From Membranipora membranacea (lineage: Eukaryota > Bryozoa > Gymnolaemata > Cheilostomatida > Membraniporidae): 64,000 nucleotides of DNA. This document shows, in pieces, positions 33,745 through 47,800 of this stretch; positions within the stretch are counted from its first letter, which is position 1, and every line of letters begins with the position of its first letter. Both the position numbers and the translations under genes were made by a program. The notes below the pieces were generated by a model. It was not told the origin of the DNA. It did no database searches and worked only from the letters and a program-made list of their open reading frames with translations. The stretch is from the NCBI GenBank assembly GCA_914767715.1, contig OU612071.1, positions 12,013,493 through 12,077,492 on the forward strand, read 5' to 3'.

Positions 33745-34500
33745 ACGGTCAAAGAACAGATAACAACTAAAATAGTTGGAGATTTACTCACTCAAAACAT
33801 ACAAAACAAAGCACTCTTTAGTAGTATTTTCAGGCAAACTTGCAATTCCAGAGATGCTTGAAATAGCTAAATTAAATACTGGTGAACAATAAGTCAGGGT
33901 TATCTTCATAACCCCTATGTTTTAGTACTAGAATTGTGAACTTGGTAGTCTGTAGCTAGTCCTATGATTCAGCTGATTTCTTTTGTATTGCTCACAAAGT
34001 TCTAACAAACGCCTACCAAAAGAACTTGTGTCATGAAGTGTGGACAGCTGACATGATTAGACATGCTTAAAATAGCTTAATTAAACGCTAGAGAACAATA
34101 TGTCAGGGTCATCATTATAACAGTTTTGCCTCCCACTCACAATTTTATGATACTGCTTCTGCTTTCTCTATAGCCCAATTTTATTCAAATTGCAGGTGAC
34201 TCTACAAATAGGAGCAGCAGAGGGTGAGACTGGGGACAAGTGAGCCATTATATTAAACTCAAGATTCTCTGAAGGTAAGAAAATCACATGAAGAAAGCAA
34301 ATTAGTCTCAAGCAATATAACCAGTTTACCATTCCTGAAAGATGTCCTCGCTAGTGTAAGCTGTTGATAACACAGAACCATCTAGAGTCATATTTATTAT
34401 TTCTGTTTTCTGGCCTTAGAGTTATCCTCACATGGTCAAAGAGCGGATAATAACTAATATATTTAGAAACCAGAATCCAATTATTTGTGAGAGGAAAATT
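33745..34500. repeat. Dispersed repeat related to 11925-12265
   Basis: Same ordered words as the 11925-12265 repeat, then a second partial pass near 34055-34140 (AACAATATGTCAGGGTCATC) and 34420-34460 (GTTATCCTCACATGGTCAAAGAG). No gene is seen from 34500 to 35200. Confidence 0.7.
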
Positions 34501-35194
34501 TACCCCATGTCATACCTGACAAGTCTCCCTATTTGGTAGGAAGGCTCCGAGTTCATAGGAGTTTTCCATCCCCTCTCTATCTCCCCTTTTCCTCCCTCTT
34601 TTTGCATCCTTCATCCAAAAAATTGTAAACTGGTAAATTTGCCCTCTTTCTTCAATCAAGCAGTTAGAGACAACTCCTGTCGCTCAAATTTATCACTCAA
34701 CTGCATATGTGATTTTTACCTCATCATCTTACCAATTTGGGCGGTTGAGCGGTTTTCACAAATCTTTTCTTGGTGATGACAATTTTAATCACTCTCAGCT
34801 AACATTCACTACTGACACGCCCTTCTACAACGACTGCTTTTTTTTAACACTTTAATTGGCAGTCTATTTCATTCCAGTAGCGGAACGTTTTCCGAATGGT
34901 GCCGAAAAAAAGCGGAAAAGGAAAGAAAGAAAGCTTGTGAATGAAAATATAAGTTAAAATGGAAATAGCTTATTTGCATAACTATGAGAGATGAAATATC
35001 TTTGAGAAGAAAAATCCAAAAAATGTAAATGATATTTCCATTATAGTATCGTGCAGAGGCAAAACTTGTTGCAGAGATAAAAAGATAATGTTGTAATTTC
35101 AACAAAAGATATTTGAAAACTCCTGATTTAAAGCATTTATACCTCAACACACAGGCTCGTTTGGTATTCCATCAGAACAAATAATCTTAAGGGG

Positions 35195-35801
35195 CAATTG
35201 GTCAAGTTTATCCAATGGAGAAATCATTTTTTCTTTTTCATAGACAGAGCTGCTATCTACCTTCAGTTTTAAAAATATGCAAAGCGAAAAATTCCTAATA
35301 ACATGCTTGACTCAAAAAATGAAAGCAAAGTGTTTTAGGTGGAATTTGGTATTATTTAGACAATGCTATGTAGTAACTAGCATCAAATAGTCCTTGTGAA
35401 CACACACAAAAATAAGATAAAGTTGATTTGATTCTGAGATAGTTCCCCTACTTTGCCATTGCAATAAACTATTTTGACCCTATAATGACCTGCTAATTGA
35501 AGAACAATCAGCTGAAATTTGACACTTTGAAATAATAAACTTACTTTTGATATTGCCTGAAGGTGAATAAAGAGTAAAATTAGCTCTAAAATTTGTTGCC
35601 AAGTCAATTAATTTAGGTTCAAGTGGGGGAACAATCTGAGAATTTGACCTATTGACCTATTGATATTTAATAATAGAGTCATTTTGATTCTAACTTTTCT
35701 TTGTGTGCAGTTAACAAAGGTCTACATGCCATTTTGTTTTGTTGTAATGCAGAGAATCCAATAATCAAATTCGTTCCGATCGACACGGGAGTCGACGAAA
35801 G
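35195..35801 (+). promoter_or_regulatory. Conserved upstream region of gene 2
   Basis: 35195-35400 aligns with 19460-19665 upstream of gene 1 (GTCAAGTTTATCCAATG, GCTTGACTCAAA, GAATGAAAGCAAAGTG, GGTGGAATTTGGTATTATT, AGTAACTAGCAT). The block just before the start (GAGAATCCAA-AATCAAA) is also shared. Retention in both paralogues could reflect promoter function or simply the age of the duplication. No TATA box is assigned. Confidence 0.45.
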
Positions 35802-38800
35802 ATGGCTATTATAAGACGCGGTCAAGATGTCGTCTCTATCAAAAACAAAACTAAGATGCTGCTTGCTGGCTCGACGATGCTGCTTATCACCGCGTTCATC
35901 GTCGTAGGAGCCTGCTATGCGCTTGTGCTGTCCCAACTGGAAGAGCTAAAAGATAAGATGGCCGACATGGAGGGAACAAAACGCCAGAATGCTGACTTTG
36001 AAGACTTAGGTAATATAATACCACAATCACAGTCTAGAGATCAACAAATACCCTAGTTGTAGAGGCTTACACCAGAGAGTGCTTGGGGCTTGAACAATCA
36101 ACCTTGAAAGCTCCGAAAGAATTCGAACCTACAACTCTAGCGGCAATGATCGCCTGTCAGTGGACAGCAAGCGCGCTAACCGATTGCGCAATCTCCCCAT
36201 CCCCAGAAGGTGAGATGGCGCAGTCGGTTAGGACGCCTATGGGAGTTAATATTAGGAAGACTTGATTGAAGACATGTTTGGTTAACTTCATGCAAGCCTG
36301 CACTAAGTGTCAGCTAGGCGGTAGCTTAGATTAATAATTTACCACTCTAGGGTAGAATTCTTCTGATCTTACGACTGCTGTATATTATATTACATTGAAT
36401 GATATTTATTTCAAATTCAAAGACTAGCTTTGAGGCGGCTTTTTCGTAAGACATCATATTCTCCATATTCTATTCCATCATGTGAGCAATTTCCAGCTTT
36501 AGAATCTTAATATTGAGGGAGTTATGGTCTCTCAAACTTTCAAGGAGATATCTGTCGATCGGCATTTAGAATCCCCACACTAAAAATAGATTCACAAACA
36601 AAACATAATGGGTGCAAGTGGGTGTTGTACCCAGGTCCTTGGGATCGGCAGGCAACGCCACTACCATCGGACCACGACGTCCGGCTATATGAGGCCATTG
36701 ATAATAAAGCGCAGTGGTAGCGGCGTTGCCTGCTGGTCAATAAGACCTTGGTTTGTGACCCACATGCACCCGTATTATTATGATATAAATGAGACATAGT
36801 GTGAGGATTTTCAATGCCGATCGAGAATAAGATGTGATACAAAATAGCAGCCACAAAGTAAGTCATTAAGCGATCACCGATGCTAAAATATGCTGAAAAG
36901 TGATTGAAGTTTGTAATAATGATGATACATACATGATTATCATTATTAGTACTTGGTACAGTAGAAACAGCGCTGAAATGGAACTCTCAACTTTGTTAAA
37001 ATCCAGATTAAAATTTTATTCAATTGTGTGTTAAGTATAATATGCATAGTATTTAGGACTTTTTCCAGGTTTAACTTGGTCCAAGTGAAATTTGATTCCA
37101 TCCAAGACTAGGCCATCACAGGATTCCACCCATAAAATTCTGCATTTATATCTCAGTTCTTGAATTCAATCATAATTGGGTAGTTTGACCAAATTATAAT
37201 TTATACTGAAATCCATAGCATAGTGGTTAAGTTCGTGGACTGCTGTGCACTAGGTTCTCGGTTCGAGTCCAGGTGCGAGCAGTATTTTGCCTATCACTCT
37301 AGTAGTTGAAACCCCTAAGGATGTAGACCTCTGACCCGACTCGACCCTTACATGACCCGACCACAGAAACCCAAGACCCGACCCATCGACTCGACCCTGA
37401 ATACAACACTTATCAGCATAGATTGAAAGGAAGCAAATAAGCTGCAGTGATGTAGCAGAAAAAGTTGTATAAGTTTTCTAGACTCTAGATGGATAATGTT
37501 TGATTCAGTGTTCCTGCATTTTGAAGGTTTTCAATTAGAATGGGCATTGCCTTTTTATTAAAAAGTACCACTATCACCCGCTGAAAATTATCGCTCATTT
37601 GGTCTTTCGATATGTTCCTGAACTCTGAAGGTTATACTTCCTTCCAATGACTAATCTATTTGTGAGCTAGACCCTATCGATAATATAACGATTTTGGCAG
37701 TTTTTAACTGAAATTCTCCCCTTGATTGATTTATTGATTTATTGATTGGTTGATTATTTGATTGATTGATCGATTTTATTCCTATTGCTAAATTGATATA
37801 TGTTGTGAAATACTGGGCCCATGATATTAAAAATGATTGGACGGTCCCATACTATTGGGGAGCTTCCTGCAAATAGAATTGTGTCTTCTCATACATCCAG
37901 TTCATTATTAGCTTCTCAAACATTTTTAAATGTTGACATCTCTGTGTATCACATCATGTTAACATACATGCTTTGAACTATAATAAATATTATGTTATTG
38001 TTGTCAAGTTCATGAATGTTAGAATCCCATTACTCAGACAATTTGTGGTTCTCAATCAAACACGTTTGCATCGCTACCCCCCCCCCCCCACCCTGGACTT
38101 AGATTAAGTGAGAACAATTGTTGGGGACAAATAGTCAGCAACTCATTAATAACAGCTCAATATTTACCAAGGACTGGAAGTTTGTCAAGTTGTTGAAATG
38201 ACTATCATTATCATATTTATTGAAGGTGGTACCACCAATGAGCCACACGGAGGCACTTTTGATGTGAATGCTCGTATTGACACCCTGTCCCGAGCCCAAA
38301 AGGAAAACCATCAGATGCTACGACGGTTCGGTGAGAGCTAGTTAACTCTGCACATATCTCAGTTTAAAATTCATTATTCATCATTATTGTGTAGTGTCCG
38401 TAATAACAGGGTAGTTTCAACACCAACGAATTGAATCATGTATGGCTCAAGTATGTAATTGCCTTTTTACATTGAAAAGAGCTAGAAGGCAAATGTCTCG
38501 TATATCACAGGTTATGCAAAAATTGATTAAAAGCACACTGAAGTCCAGTAGAAAAACAATTAGGAATATTTTCAGGCACTACAGGCACAGTCCCATGTTT
38601 TATCTTTCCTTACCTTCTTTCTCAGAGGGACAGAAAATTTGGTTAGATACCAAGAGTTGTAGATATTGGAGCCGTATTTGAGCCACACTAGCCCTGTCAC
38701 GGGCCCACTTATTTTGTTTAAGGCTTGAGGAGCTTAATGTTGGTTAATTAAAAAATCTTATTTTGTTTGTAGAGCGGAGTTTGGCCGCAATTACAAAGAG

Positions 38801-41800
38801 GCAAAAGAAGAATGACGATGAAATTCAAAATCTCAGTGAGTGTTTTCTATATCATTCCACTCTCAGGACATCATCAGTTCCTGAATTCTATAGCAACAAG
38901 TTCAATACTGTTGTAATGTCACGCCAAAAGTCTACATGAATCATTGAATAATGCATTATTAGCAATCAAGCAGCAGTGTTGTAATGTAGTGTTATGTAGC
39001 AGAAAAACTGCTATTATTGTAGGCTATAGGCCAGGTAGCCATTGAAAGCCCTGCTCCGCGGTCCAGGTTTAATTACAATCTGAATGAGTGTCAAAATTTG
39101 AATGTCCAATTTTATTGCTATCACTAACTCAAGTAATTGTGAAATATGCCCAAATGACGGTGAGCTTATGGAAGGATAGGATGGGCTTTATTTGTCATGC
39201 GATTATACTCTCATGAAAATGAGGCAACAAAAATTATCTCAAAAAGTAAGACAGAACTATTTGCTAGCAATTAGCATATTGGAAAAAGAAACTTCTATTC
39301 AACTTCTCAGCCCTACTGCGAAATATATATATTATGTTTTATATGTTATGTTTATCTTATATTTTTGAAGGATACCCATCCAAGCAACCAGTAGAAGACA
39401 CGACCTTTCAAGGACCTCAAGAAGTGAATCATCAAATGTCCCAGCAACTCGGTGAGAGCTCAAAAACTCTTAAAATTCTGCACATATCTCAGTTCTAGAA
39501 ACAAATCATGATTGAGTAGTTTAGCAGGGGTATCCTTTGATTAGAAAGAGCGATGCGCTACTAAAGCAAGTTAACACAATCACATCGCTCAAAATTATCA
39601 CTCTTTTGGTTTTTCAATTAGACAAAATCGCTCCAAAATCGCTCACATATAAAGTATACAGTTCAATCAATGAGTGAGCGATTTCTTAGCGAGACCCCAA
39701 GCAGGTATTGATCACTCACTGAGTGAGCATTGCAATTTTGGCAGTTTCCAATTGAAGGGCCCCCTGATTAGCATACCCTATAGGAGTTTAATTTAGCTAG
39801 AGTTTAATTTCGCTACTATGGTGAGTGAGTTTAATTTAAGATACACTAAATTTCGCTAGTAGGCTTACTAGGGGAAATTTTAAAAAATGTTCAAGCTGGG
39901 ATTCAAACCCAGGGCATAACCTTCCATCTGATTGCAAGGCAGACACTTAGAACACTACACCACACTGCCTTGCATGCATATGGTAAGGGGTATTCCTGTA
40001 TAATTGTACATTGTTTATGAAACTGAGTGGTGTTTATTGCTTAGGAAGTAATTTCCGCTATCATATAATTTCGTTACTTAGGCAAAAATGCGAAAAGCGA
40101 ATCCTAAATGCCGCGAAAAACTAAACTCCTATAGGGTAGATGGAAAGGAAGAAAAAACTTCATTGGTGTAGCAGAAAAAAATTGTTAAAGTTTTCTAGAG
40201 TCTGGATAAATAACATTTGATTCAGGGTTCCTGGATTCTGGGGGGTCTTTCAATAAGAATGAGCATTGCCTTTTTCATAAAAAAGTATCACTATCACCGG
40301 CTGAAAATTATCACTCACTTGGTCTTTCAATTAGATAAAATCGCTCCCAAATCTTTAACTCATAGTGTATATAGTACCATCAGTGAGTGAGCGATTTCTG
40401 AGCGACACCCCTAGCAGGTATCACTCGCTAATGATAGGATAGGATAGGATTTATTTCTTCCTCCATATATCAGAAAGTATGTGGCCTTGAGTGAAAAAAA
40501 TGATGTAAAAATGGATTACGATTAGAAATAAATTGATAAGAAAAAATAGTCTGGAGCTCTACATGAAAGTGAGGCAAATTATCTCAAAAAGTAAGACAGA
40601 ACTATTTGCTAGCAATTAGCATCTTGGAAAAAGAAACTTCTCTTCAACTTCTCAGTTGAAATATATATATAATATTTTATATGTTATTTTTATTTTTATA
40701 TTTTTGAAGCATACCCAACCAAGCAACCAGTGGGAGACACCACCATTCAAGGACATCAAGGAGTGAATCGTCAAAAGTCCCAGCAACTCGGTGAGAGCTC
40801 ATAAACTCATGAAATTCTGCACATATCTCAGTTCTAGAAACCAATCATAATTGGGTAGTTTAGCAGGGGGTCCTTTAGTTTGAATGAGCAATGCGCTACT
40901 AAAGCAAGTAATCAGTATCACATCGCTCAAAATTTTACTCTCTTTGTCTTTCAATTAGACAAAATCGACCCCAAATCTGTCACTCATAATGTATATAGCA
41001 CCATCAGTGAGCGAGCGATTTCTGAGCGTGACCCCTAGCAGGTATCACTCGCTAATGATAGGATAGGATAGGATTTATTTGTTCCTCCATATATCAGAAA
41101 GTATGATGCCTTGAGTCAAAACAATTTTAAAAAGTGAATTACGATTAGAAATAAATTGAAAAGAAAAAATAGACTGGAGCTCTACATGAAAGTGAGGCAA
41201 AAAAATTATGTCAAAAAGTAAGACAGAACTATTTGCTAGCAATTAGCATAATGGAAAAAGAAACTTCCCTTCAACTTCTCAGTTGAAATATATATAATAT
41301 ATAATATATTTTATATGTTTTATTTGATTTCATATTTTTGAAGAATACCCAACCAAACAACCAGTAGAAAACACGACTTTTCAAGGGCCTCAAGGAGTGT
41401 ATCATCAAATGTCCCAGCAACTCGGTGAGAGCTCTCAAACTCATAAACTTCTACACATATCTCAGTTCTAGAAACCAATCATGATTGGGTAGTTAAACAT
41501 AGATTAGCATAGATCGAAAGGAAGCAAAAAGGCTTCAATGGTGTAGCAGAAAAATTATAAAAGTTTTCTAGAGTGTAGATAATATTTGGTTCGGTGTTCC
41601 TGCATTCTGGGGGGTCTTCCAATAAGAATGAGCATTGCATTTATAGAGAAAAGTATCACTATCACCCGGTGAAAATTATCACTCACTTGGTCTTTCAATT
41701 AGACAAAATCGCTCCCGAATCGCTAACTCATAATGTATATAGTACCATCAGTGAGCGAGCGAATTCTGAGCGTGACCCCTAGCAGGTATCACTCGCTAAT

Positions 41801-44800
41801 GATAGGATAGGATAGGCTATATTTGTCCCTCCATATATCAGAAAGTATGATGCCTTGAGTGAAAACAATTCTAAAAATTGAATTACGATTAGAAATAAAT
41901 TGAAAAGAAAAATTAGACTGGAGCTCTACATGAAAGTGAGGCAAAAAAAATTATCCCAAAAAGTAAGACAGAACTATTTGCTAGCAATTAGCATATTCGA
42001 AAAAGAAACTTCTCTTCAACCTCTCAGTCCCACTGCGAAACATGTATATTATGTTTTATATGTTATATTCATCTTATATTTTTGAAGAATACCCAACAAA
42101 GCAGCCAGTGGGAGACACGACCGTTCAAGGACCTCAAGGAGTGAATCATCAAATGTCCCAGCAACTCGGTGAGATCTCACAAACTAATAAAGTTCTGCAT
42201 GTATCTCAGTTCTAGAAACCAATCATGATTGGGTAGTTAAACATAGATTAGCATAGGTCGATAGGAAGCAGAAAAACTTCAATGGTGTATCAGAAAATAT
42301 GGTATCAGTTTTCTAGAGTCTAGATTAATACCGTTTGATCCAGTTCTCCTGCTTTCTGGGAGATCTTTCAATAACAATGAGCGTCGCAATTTTCAATAAA
42401 AACTATAACTATCACCCGCTGAAAATTATCACTAACTTGGTCTTTCAATTACACAAAATCGCTCCCAAATCGCTCACTCATAATGTATATAGTACCATCA
42501 GTGAGTGAGCGATTTCTGAGCGAGACCCCTAGCAGGTATTGCTCACTTAATGAGCGGATGATCAGATTGCAATTTTGGCAGTTTCTAATTAAAAGACCCC
42601 CTGATCAGCATTAGTGTTGTATTGAGCCAGCAAAAATGAAAATGAGCCGAGCCACTTAAATTTCCCTAAATTCGGGTACGAGTCGGGTCAAGTCGAAAAG
42701 AGCGCATGAATTGGATTTACATTACGACTTCATAAGTCGATGTCCTACTCCTACACTGTCTTCAGATATCACAATTTAAAAGAATGATGGATATTCATCC
42801 ACTAATCACTAGTGCAATTAGCTAATAGTACATGTCAAGTTTGATTCAGTTTGTAATATATCATCTAGACATAATGAACTATGTTGAGACCAAGTTCCAT
42901 CAAATTCTGTCAAGTATTTATCGAATTATAGATGTCTGAAGAAAGCTTTATGTAGTGTTGTAAGCCGTTCATAATAATCACAGCAAAAGCATGACTTATA
43001 GCTATATGTTTTATCATCGCATAGTCTCTATTTCCAAACTTATATACTGAAATCCATAGCATAGTGGTTATGTTCGTGGACTGCTGTGCACTAGGTCCTC
43101 GGTTCGAGTTCAGGTGCGAGTAGTATTTTGCCCATCACTCTAGTAGTTGAGACCCCTAAGGATGTAGACCTCTGACCCGACTTGACCCTAACATGACTCG
43201 TCCACAGAAACTCAAAACCCGACCCGTTGACTCGACCCTGAATACAACACTAATTAATCAGCATAGATTAAAAGGAAGCAAAAAAGCTTCAATGGTGGAG
43301 CAGAAAAATTGTAAAAGTTGTCTAGAGTCTAGATAAATAACGTTTGGTTCAGTGTTCCTGCATTCTGGGGATCTTTCAATTAGAATGAGCATTGCCTTTT
43401 TGATATAAAGTATCACATCACCCGCTGAAAATTATCACTCACTTGGTCTTTCAATTAGACAAATGCGAACTCTAAAAGTTATAGTTCCTTCCAATGGCTA
43501 AGCTATTTGTGAGCTATACCCTAGCTATTAGATAGCGACATTCAATTCCATATCCTCACCATTAGCTATCTTCTGCCAAACAATGGGTATGCAAAAAATA
43601 ACCAGTCCCTAGTAGTATTCTAAGAAAGCCTAAATCAGCGATACTGAAGGGATTTCATTGCTGTTTGCAACCATACTGACTCTCGTGATCTGACTGGCAT
43701 GTAGATCACTGATAAACTAGGCTATCATTACCATAAAGCAGGTGTCTTAAGGCTAAATATGCATCATGCGTGACTTGAATTTGCGCATGTGCAAGAAAAA
43801 AGAGTTTAATTTGGGTTCTGATTGCAACTTTGGAAAGGGGAAATGAGATATTCCCGGCATAAACTGTCAATCAAAATCAGCTAATTATGACAAGAGAGGA
43901 TAACTATTAATAACAAATCCGCACGCTTTGGGGAGTATGTCACCAGAGCAGGTAGCCAATCAGATGGCTTCGGAATTCCGAGACTCAATTTTGCAGAGAT
44001 CAGCTCATGCCCAGAGCTGAGCATGCGCAGAATGGTTTGCAACTTTGTAATCAAGTCAATTTCCCGGGCTAAATTATTTTTGCTAGTAGCTAGACAGCAA
44101 ATCAAAACAACATCTGACAAGTCGCTGTGCTGAGTGTTCTTCTTTATGGTGTTATGATACTATTTCCGTTCCACGAGAAAAATTTAATTCAGTAGATAGC
44201 GATTTTGGCTGTTTTTAACTGGAATCCCCCTTGGTCAGTACCATTCTATTGGCGAACTTCCTAGGATTGTGTACTATCGTAGGAGGCAACTCGAAATTGA
44301 GCAATTTGGATTGATCCAACTTTCACGGGGACAAGAAGTATTAAAATGAAGGCTTTTTAGTATCATTCTGGAGTTCACAGTCCAATTTAGAAAACTGCCA
44401 TAAAGTTTATTTACAACATTATGCCCATGTCACCTCAAAGGTGAGATTTGAAGGTTCTAAAAATAAAGTTTTTGGTACAAAAAAATGATTTTTTTCTGCC
44501 CTTATAACACTCTCCTTGTCTTGGCAATCAATCCCAAGACATGACAAATAAAAAAGGTCAACTGAATGAGAAGTTGCCCTCCCTCAACAATCTAAGGAAA
44601 ACCTATTGGTATGGAAAACTTAGAAGTCCTGTTCACAGCCATTGATAGGCTTTTATGTTATTCACATCATCTTTCCTTCAATCTGATATCCTGTCAGCAT
44701 GCCAGTATTGAAAGAAAAAAGTCTGCTCATATCGTCACTTTCGGTTACAAATGAAGCGCCCATGTTTTTTCCCCTAAAATATGTTACATTATAAGAGAGA

Positions 44801-47800
44801 AAAAAGGTACTATTTTAATAACAGTTTATACAAAATAGTACCTTTTTAGTACCTTCCAATCTTAAGTTCGGCCAACTTTGAGTGAAAATCAGCTGAAACT
44901 GTGCCACTTGCTGTTAATAAACCTTATAGCAGTTTTCTAAATTAGACTGAGAAGGCTAGAATGATACCAAAAACCTGATTCCTTCACAGTCACTTTAAGG
45001 GAAGTTATTTTAATCACCAATATTATAGGGGTTGTCTTGCTTTTATGATTCATGGTGTAAGTAATAGAGAACAGAGAGAAATATGATCACTATTGAACTA
45101 ACTTTTTTCTGGATTGCAGCAATGTCGCTTGACAGTTTGGGAACCAAGATCACTGAACTCACAACAGAATTTGGGCGCCAAGCAACTGACATTGCCAATC
45201 TCAGAACAGATTTAAGAGCAGCCAACACTTCAATGAGCGAAGACTTCGCATTGCTAAATGAATCTCTTAATTTAGAGATCTCAGTACTACGCAGCATGTT
45301 GGACGAAACGGATAACGCCTCTGATAGCATGTTGCTCCTCAAATCTAAGGTACATCCTATCACACCCTCGATGGAGATGATTGACCTACTACATACCAAG
45401 GTTGAGAATATGAGCACTGCAATAGTTAAGGTTCAAGACCTCCTCCATAATGCTACAGCACTCATGACATCAATCAATGAATTGGGTTCAACGGACAGAA
45501 ATCTATTGTATACACAACTAAACAACTTAGAAAATCATCTAAATGGTACAAGCCGCGATCAGCAGAATATGCGAGAAAACATCAATTCCTTGTACACACA
45601 GTTAGATAACCTGGAAAAATCCACACCTACGGCAATGGATGAAAGCTTGCAAAACTTCTCCAATAGCTTCAACCATACGCTTGAAAACATTGAATCAAAG
45701 ATGAACCAACACATTGAGATGATGGCCTCAATGAATGACACGGCCTCGGCTGAGAGAAACTCCTTGTACATACAGTTAAACAACCTGGACAAGTCAACAA
45801 CGATGACAATGGCTGAAAACTTGCAAAGCATCTCAACTATCCTGAACCAATCCCTAGAAAACATTGAATCAAACATGAACCAACATATCGAGATGATGGC
45901 ATCAATGAACGATTCCGCCTCGGCTGAAAGGAGCTCCTTGTACACTGAGTTAGAAAACCTGGATAAGTCCACTACAATGGCAATGGCTGATAACTTGCAA
46001 AACATCTCAACTATCTTTAACCATACATTAGAAAAAATTGAATCAAACATGAACCAACACATTGAGATGATGGCCTCAATGAACGATTCGGCCTCGGCTG
46101 AGAGGTACTCCTTGTACGCACAGTTAGAAAACCTGGATAAGTCAACAACCACGGCAATCAATGAAACCTCCCAACACATCTCGAACATCAACATGACAAT
46201 TAATGAGCAGGCAGCAATGATAGAGTTGATGAAAGTGTCAAATACTATGGCGAAAGCCTACTCCTGTGAGTCAATTGAGTCATTCGTATACACTTATGTT
46301 ATGTATTATAAAGAGGAGCCATAGGGCATATGTAGGCGCAAGTATTTCATTCTTGTTAGGACAATTTTAGCCGGAAGAGCATCCAGGACCATGTGCTCCT
46401 GTTTACCAAATTTAGTCATTGGGTCATTATCAAGTTTTTATTATGCATTGCTGGCCCCAAGTACTCATGTTAAACACTAGCTTACGCTCCAAAAGTGTGT
46501 CATTTTGTCACGATATCAAATCAATCATCTTCTAGCAGTCCATTGGGACAAAACTATAATGGTAAGAAAGAGGGATGTCAATCATTGTGCTCAAAATATA
46601 CTGAGAACGTTTTTCTGCTCATGCAATGCAATCAAGACTTGATTGATAGATACCGTCCAATATTTGGTGCCAACAACCATGACCTTTTGCTAAAAGACCT
46701 TTCAATGAGCGATGATTCTTGGAATAGATGCTAAAGTGGGTTATGATCTCATCACTAAGGTCGGGCACCTTAACTCTATTGTGCTATTCTCAGGCACTAT
46801 CCCATATGTGGTCTTTATGGCGATCCCTCATGTTGATGCTCAATGTTGATGCTGTGAAATTTGCGATAATCTTCAATGCCTTTCTACAACACTAAATCAT
46901 CAACTTATCAATACTACATAGGGTGAATCATCATTTAATAATAATTATAATTTTTTTTTAAGGTGGTAAATGTACCAATGAGTCAAGCGCTTGCACACTT
47001 GGAGACTATTCAGAACTCACCTGCCAGAGGGGCTTTTTTAAGTCTCATGATGGCTTTGATGATCGAAGTACATACACCTCCTTTGGTCAAATTAGAACAG
47101 ATCTGAAGAATCCGGGATTTAAAGGACTCAAGATTACACTTCACGAGTTTGATGTTAGTTGAGTATTTATATACATGAAGACTTTCATGGTAGATTGATT
47201 CTTGAACGGTTCATCATTTTGGCAGGAAAATGACCCACGCTGCTGCTCTGTGTATGATATATTAGTTGATATTCTGGTAGAAACTGATTGTCTCGTTACA
47301 ATTCATACCATTCTAAGTCCATTTCACCAGATGCACTTGTTAATAGTTATCCACAAAATTGAGTCTTAGCTCAGTTTAATATAATTCCAGATAAATAAGG
47401 GACATTCTGATCAATAAGAAAGTTTCTACTGTTGATAAATACACAAATTGTTCCCAATTATTTACGCATTCAATATTTTGACTGTTAAAATCTAATATGT
47501 GCTACGTTTCCATATGTTAGAATATAGGAGAATTTGTAGTGCAGTTCATACGGTGAAAAAAGCATCCCTGCCAAAGCAGACATTAATTTGTTGTGCTATA
47601 ACCCCACAATGATAATTTGCTCGAATGGGCAATAGTGGCATGAAATCCACCTTGATTCAATTGTGAGAGAATGAGTGTCATATTGATTTAGTCGAGTTGA
47701 TTTTATTTTTTTGTATGCATTTTGTATTATATTGTTAAACATTCTCTTTTATAGTCGGCAAGCCCTACATCTAGCGACGACGATTGCGATTCAGATTTTC

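Larger units (their letters stand above)
39164..42601 (+). repeat. Tandem array of four spacer-exon units in gene 2
   Basis: Each unit has, in order: a retroposon-like block (GGATAGGATAGGATTTATTT, AAAAAGTAAGACAGAACTAT, TTGCTAGCAATTAGCAT), the 81-nt exon after TATTTTTGAAG, the intron start GTGAGAGCTC…CACATATCTCAGTTCTAGAA, the GGAAGCAAAAA-CTTCAATGG block, and a GGGGGTCTTTCAATAAG MITE cut short at CGCTAATGATAGG. Exons start at 39371, 40710, 41344 and 42088, giving spacings of 1339, 634 and 744 bp. The first interval is longer because it holds an extra complete MITE (39527-39772) and the 39774-40139 composite. Gene 1 has one unit only. Confidence 0.92.

Noticed and set aside
39371-42168. CRISPR-like array, because of regularly spaced short repeats
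   Set aside because: The repeats are 81-nt exons with splice sites in a eukaryotic gene; spacers are long repeated introns, not unique short spacers.
45559-46194. 211-codon minus-strand open frame
   Set aside because: Antisense shadow of the repetitive stalk exon of gene 2; its repeats are those of the sense frame.
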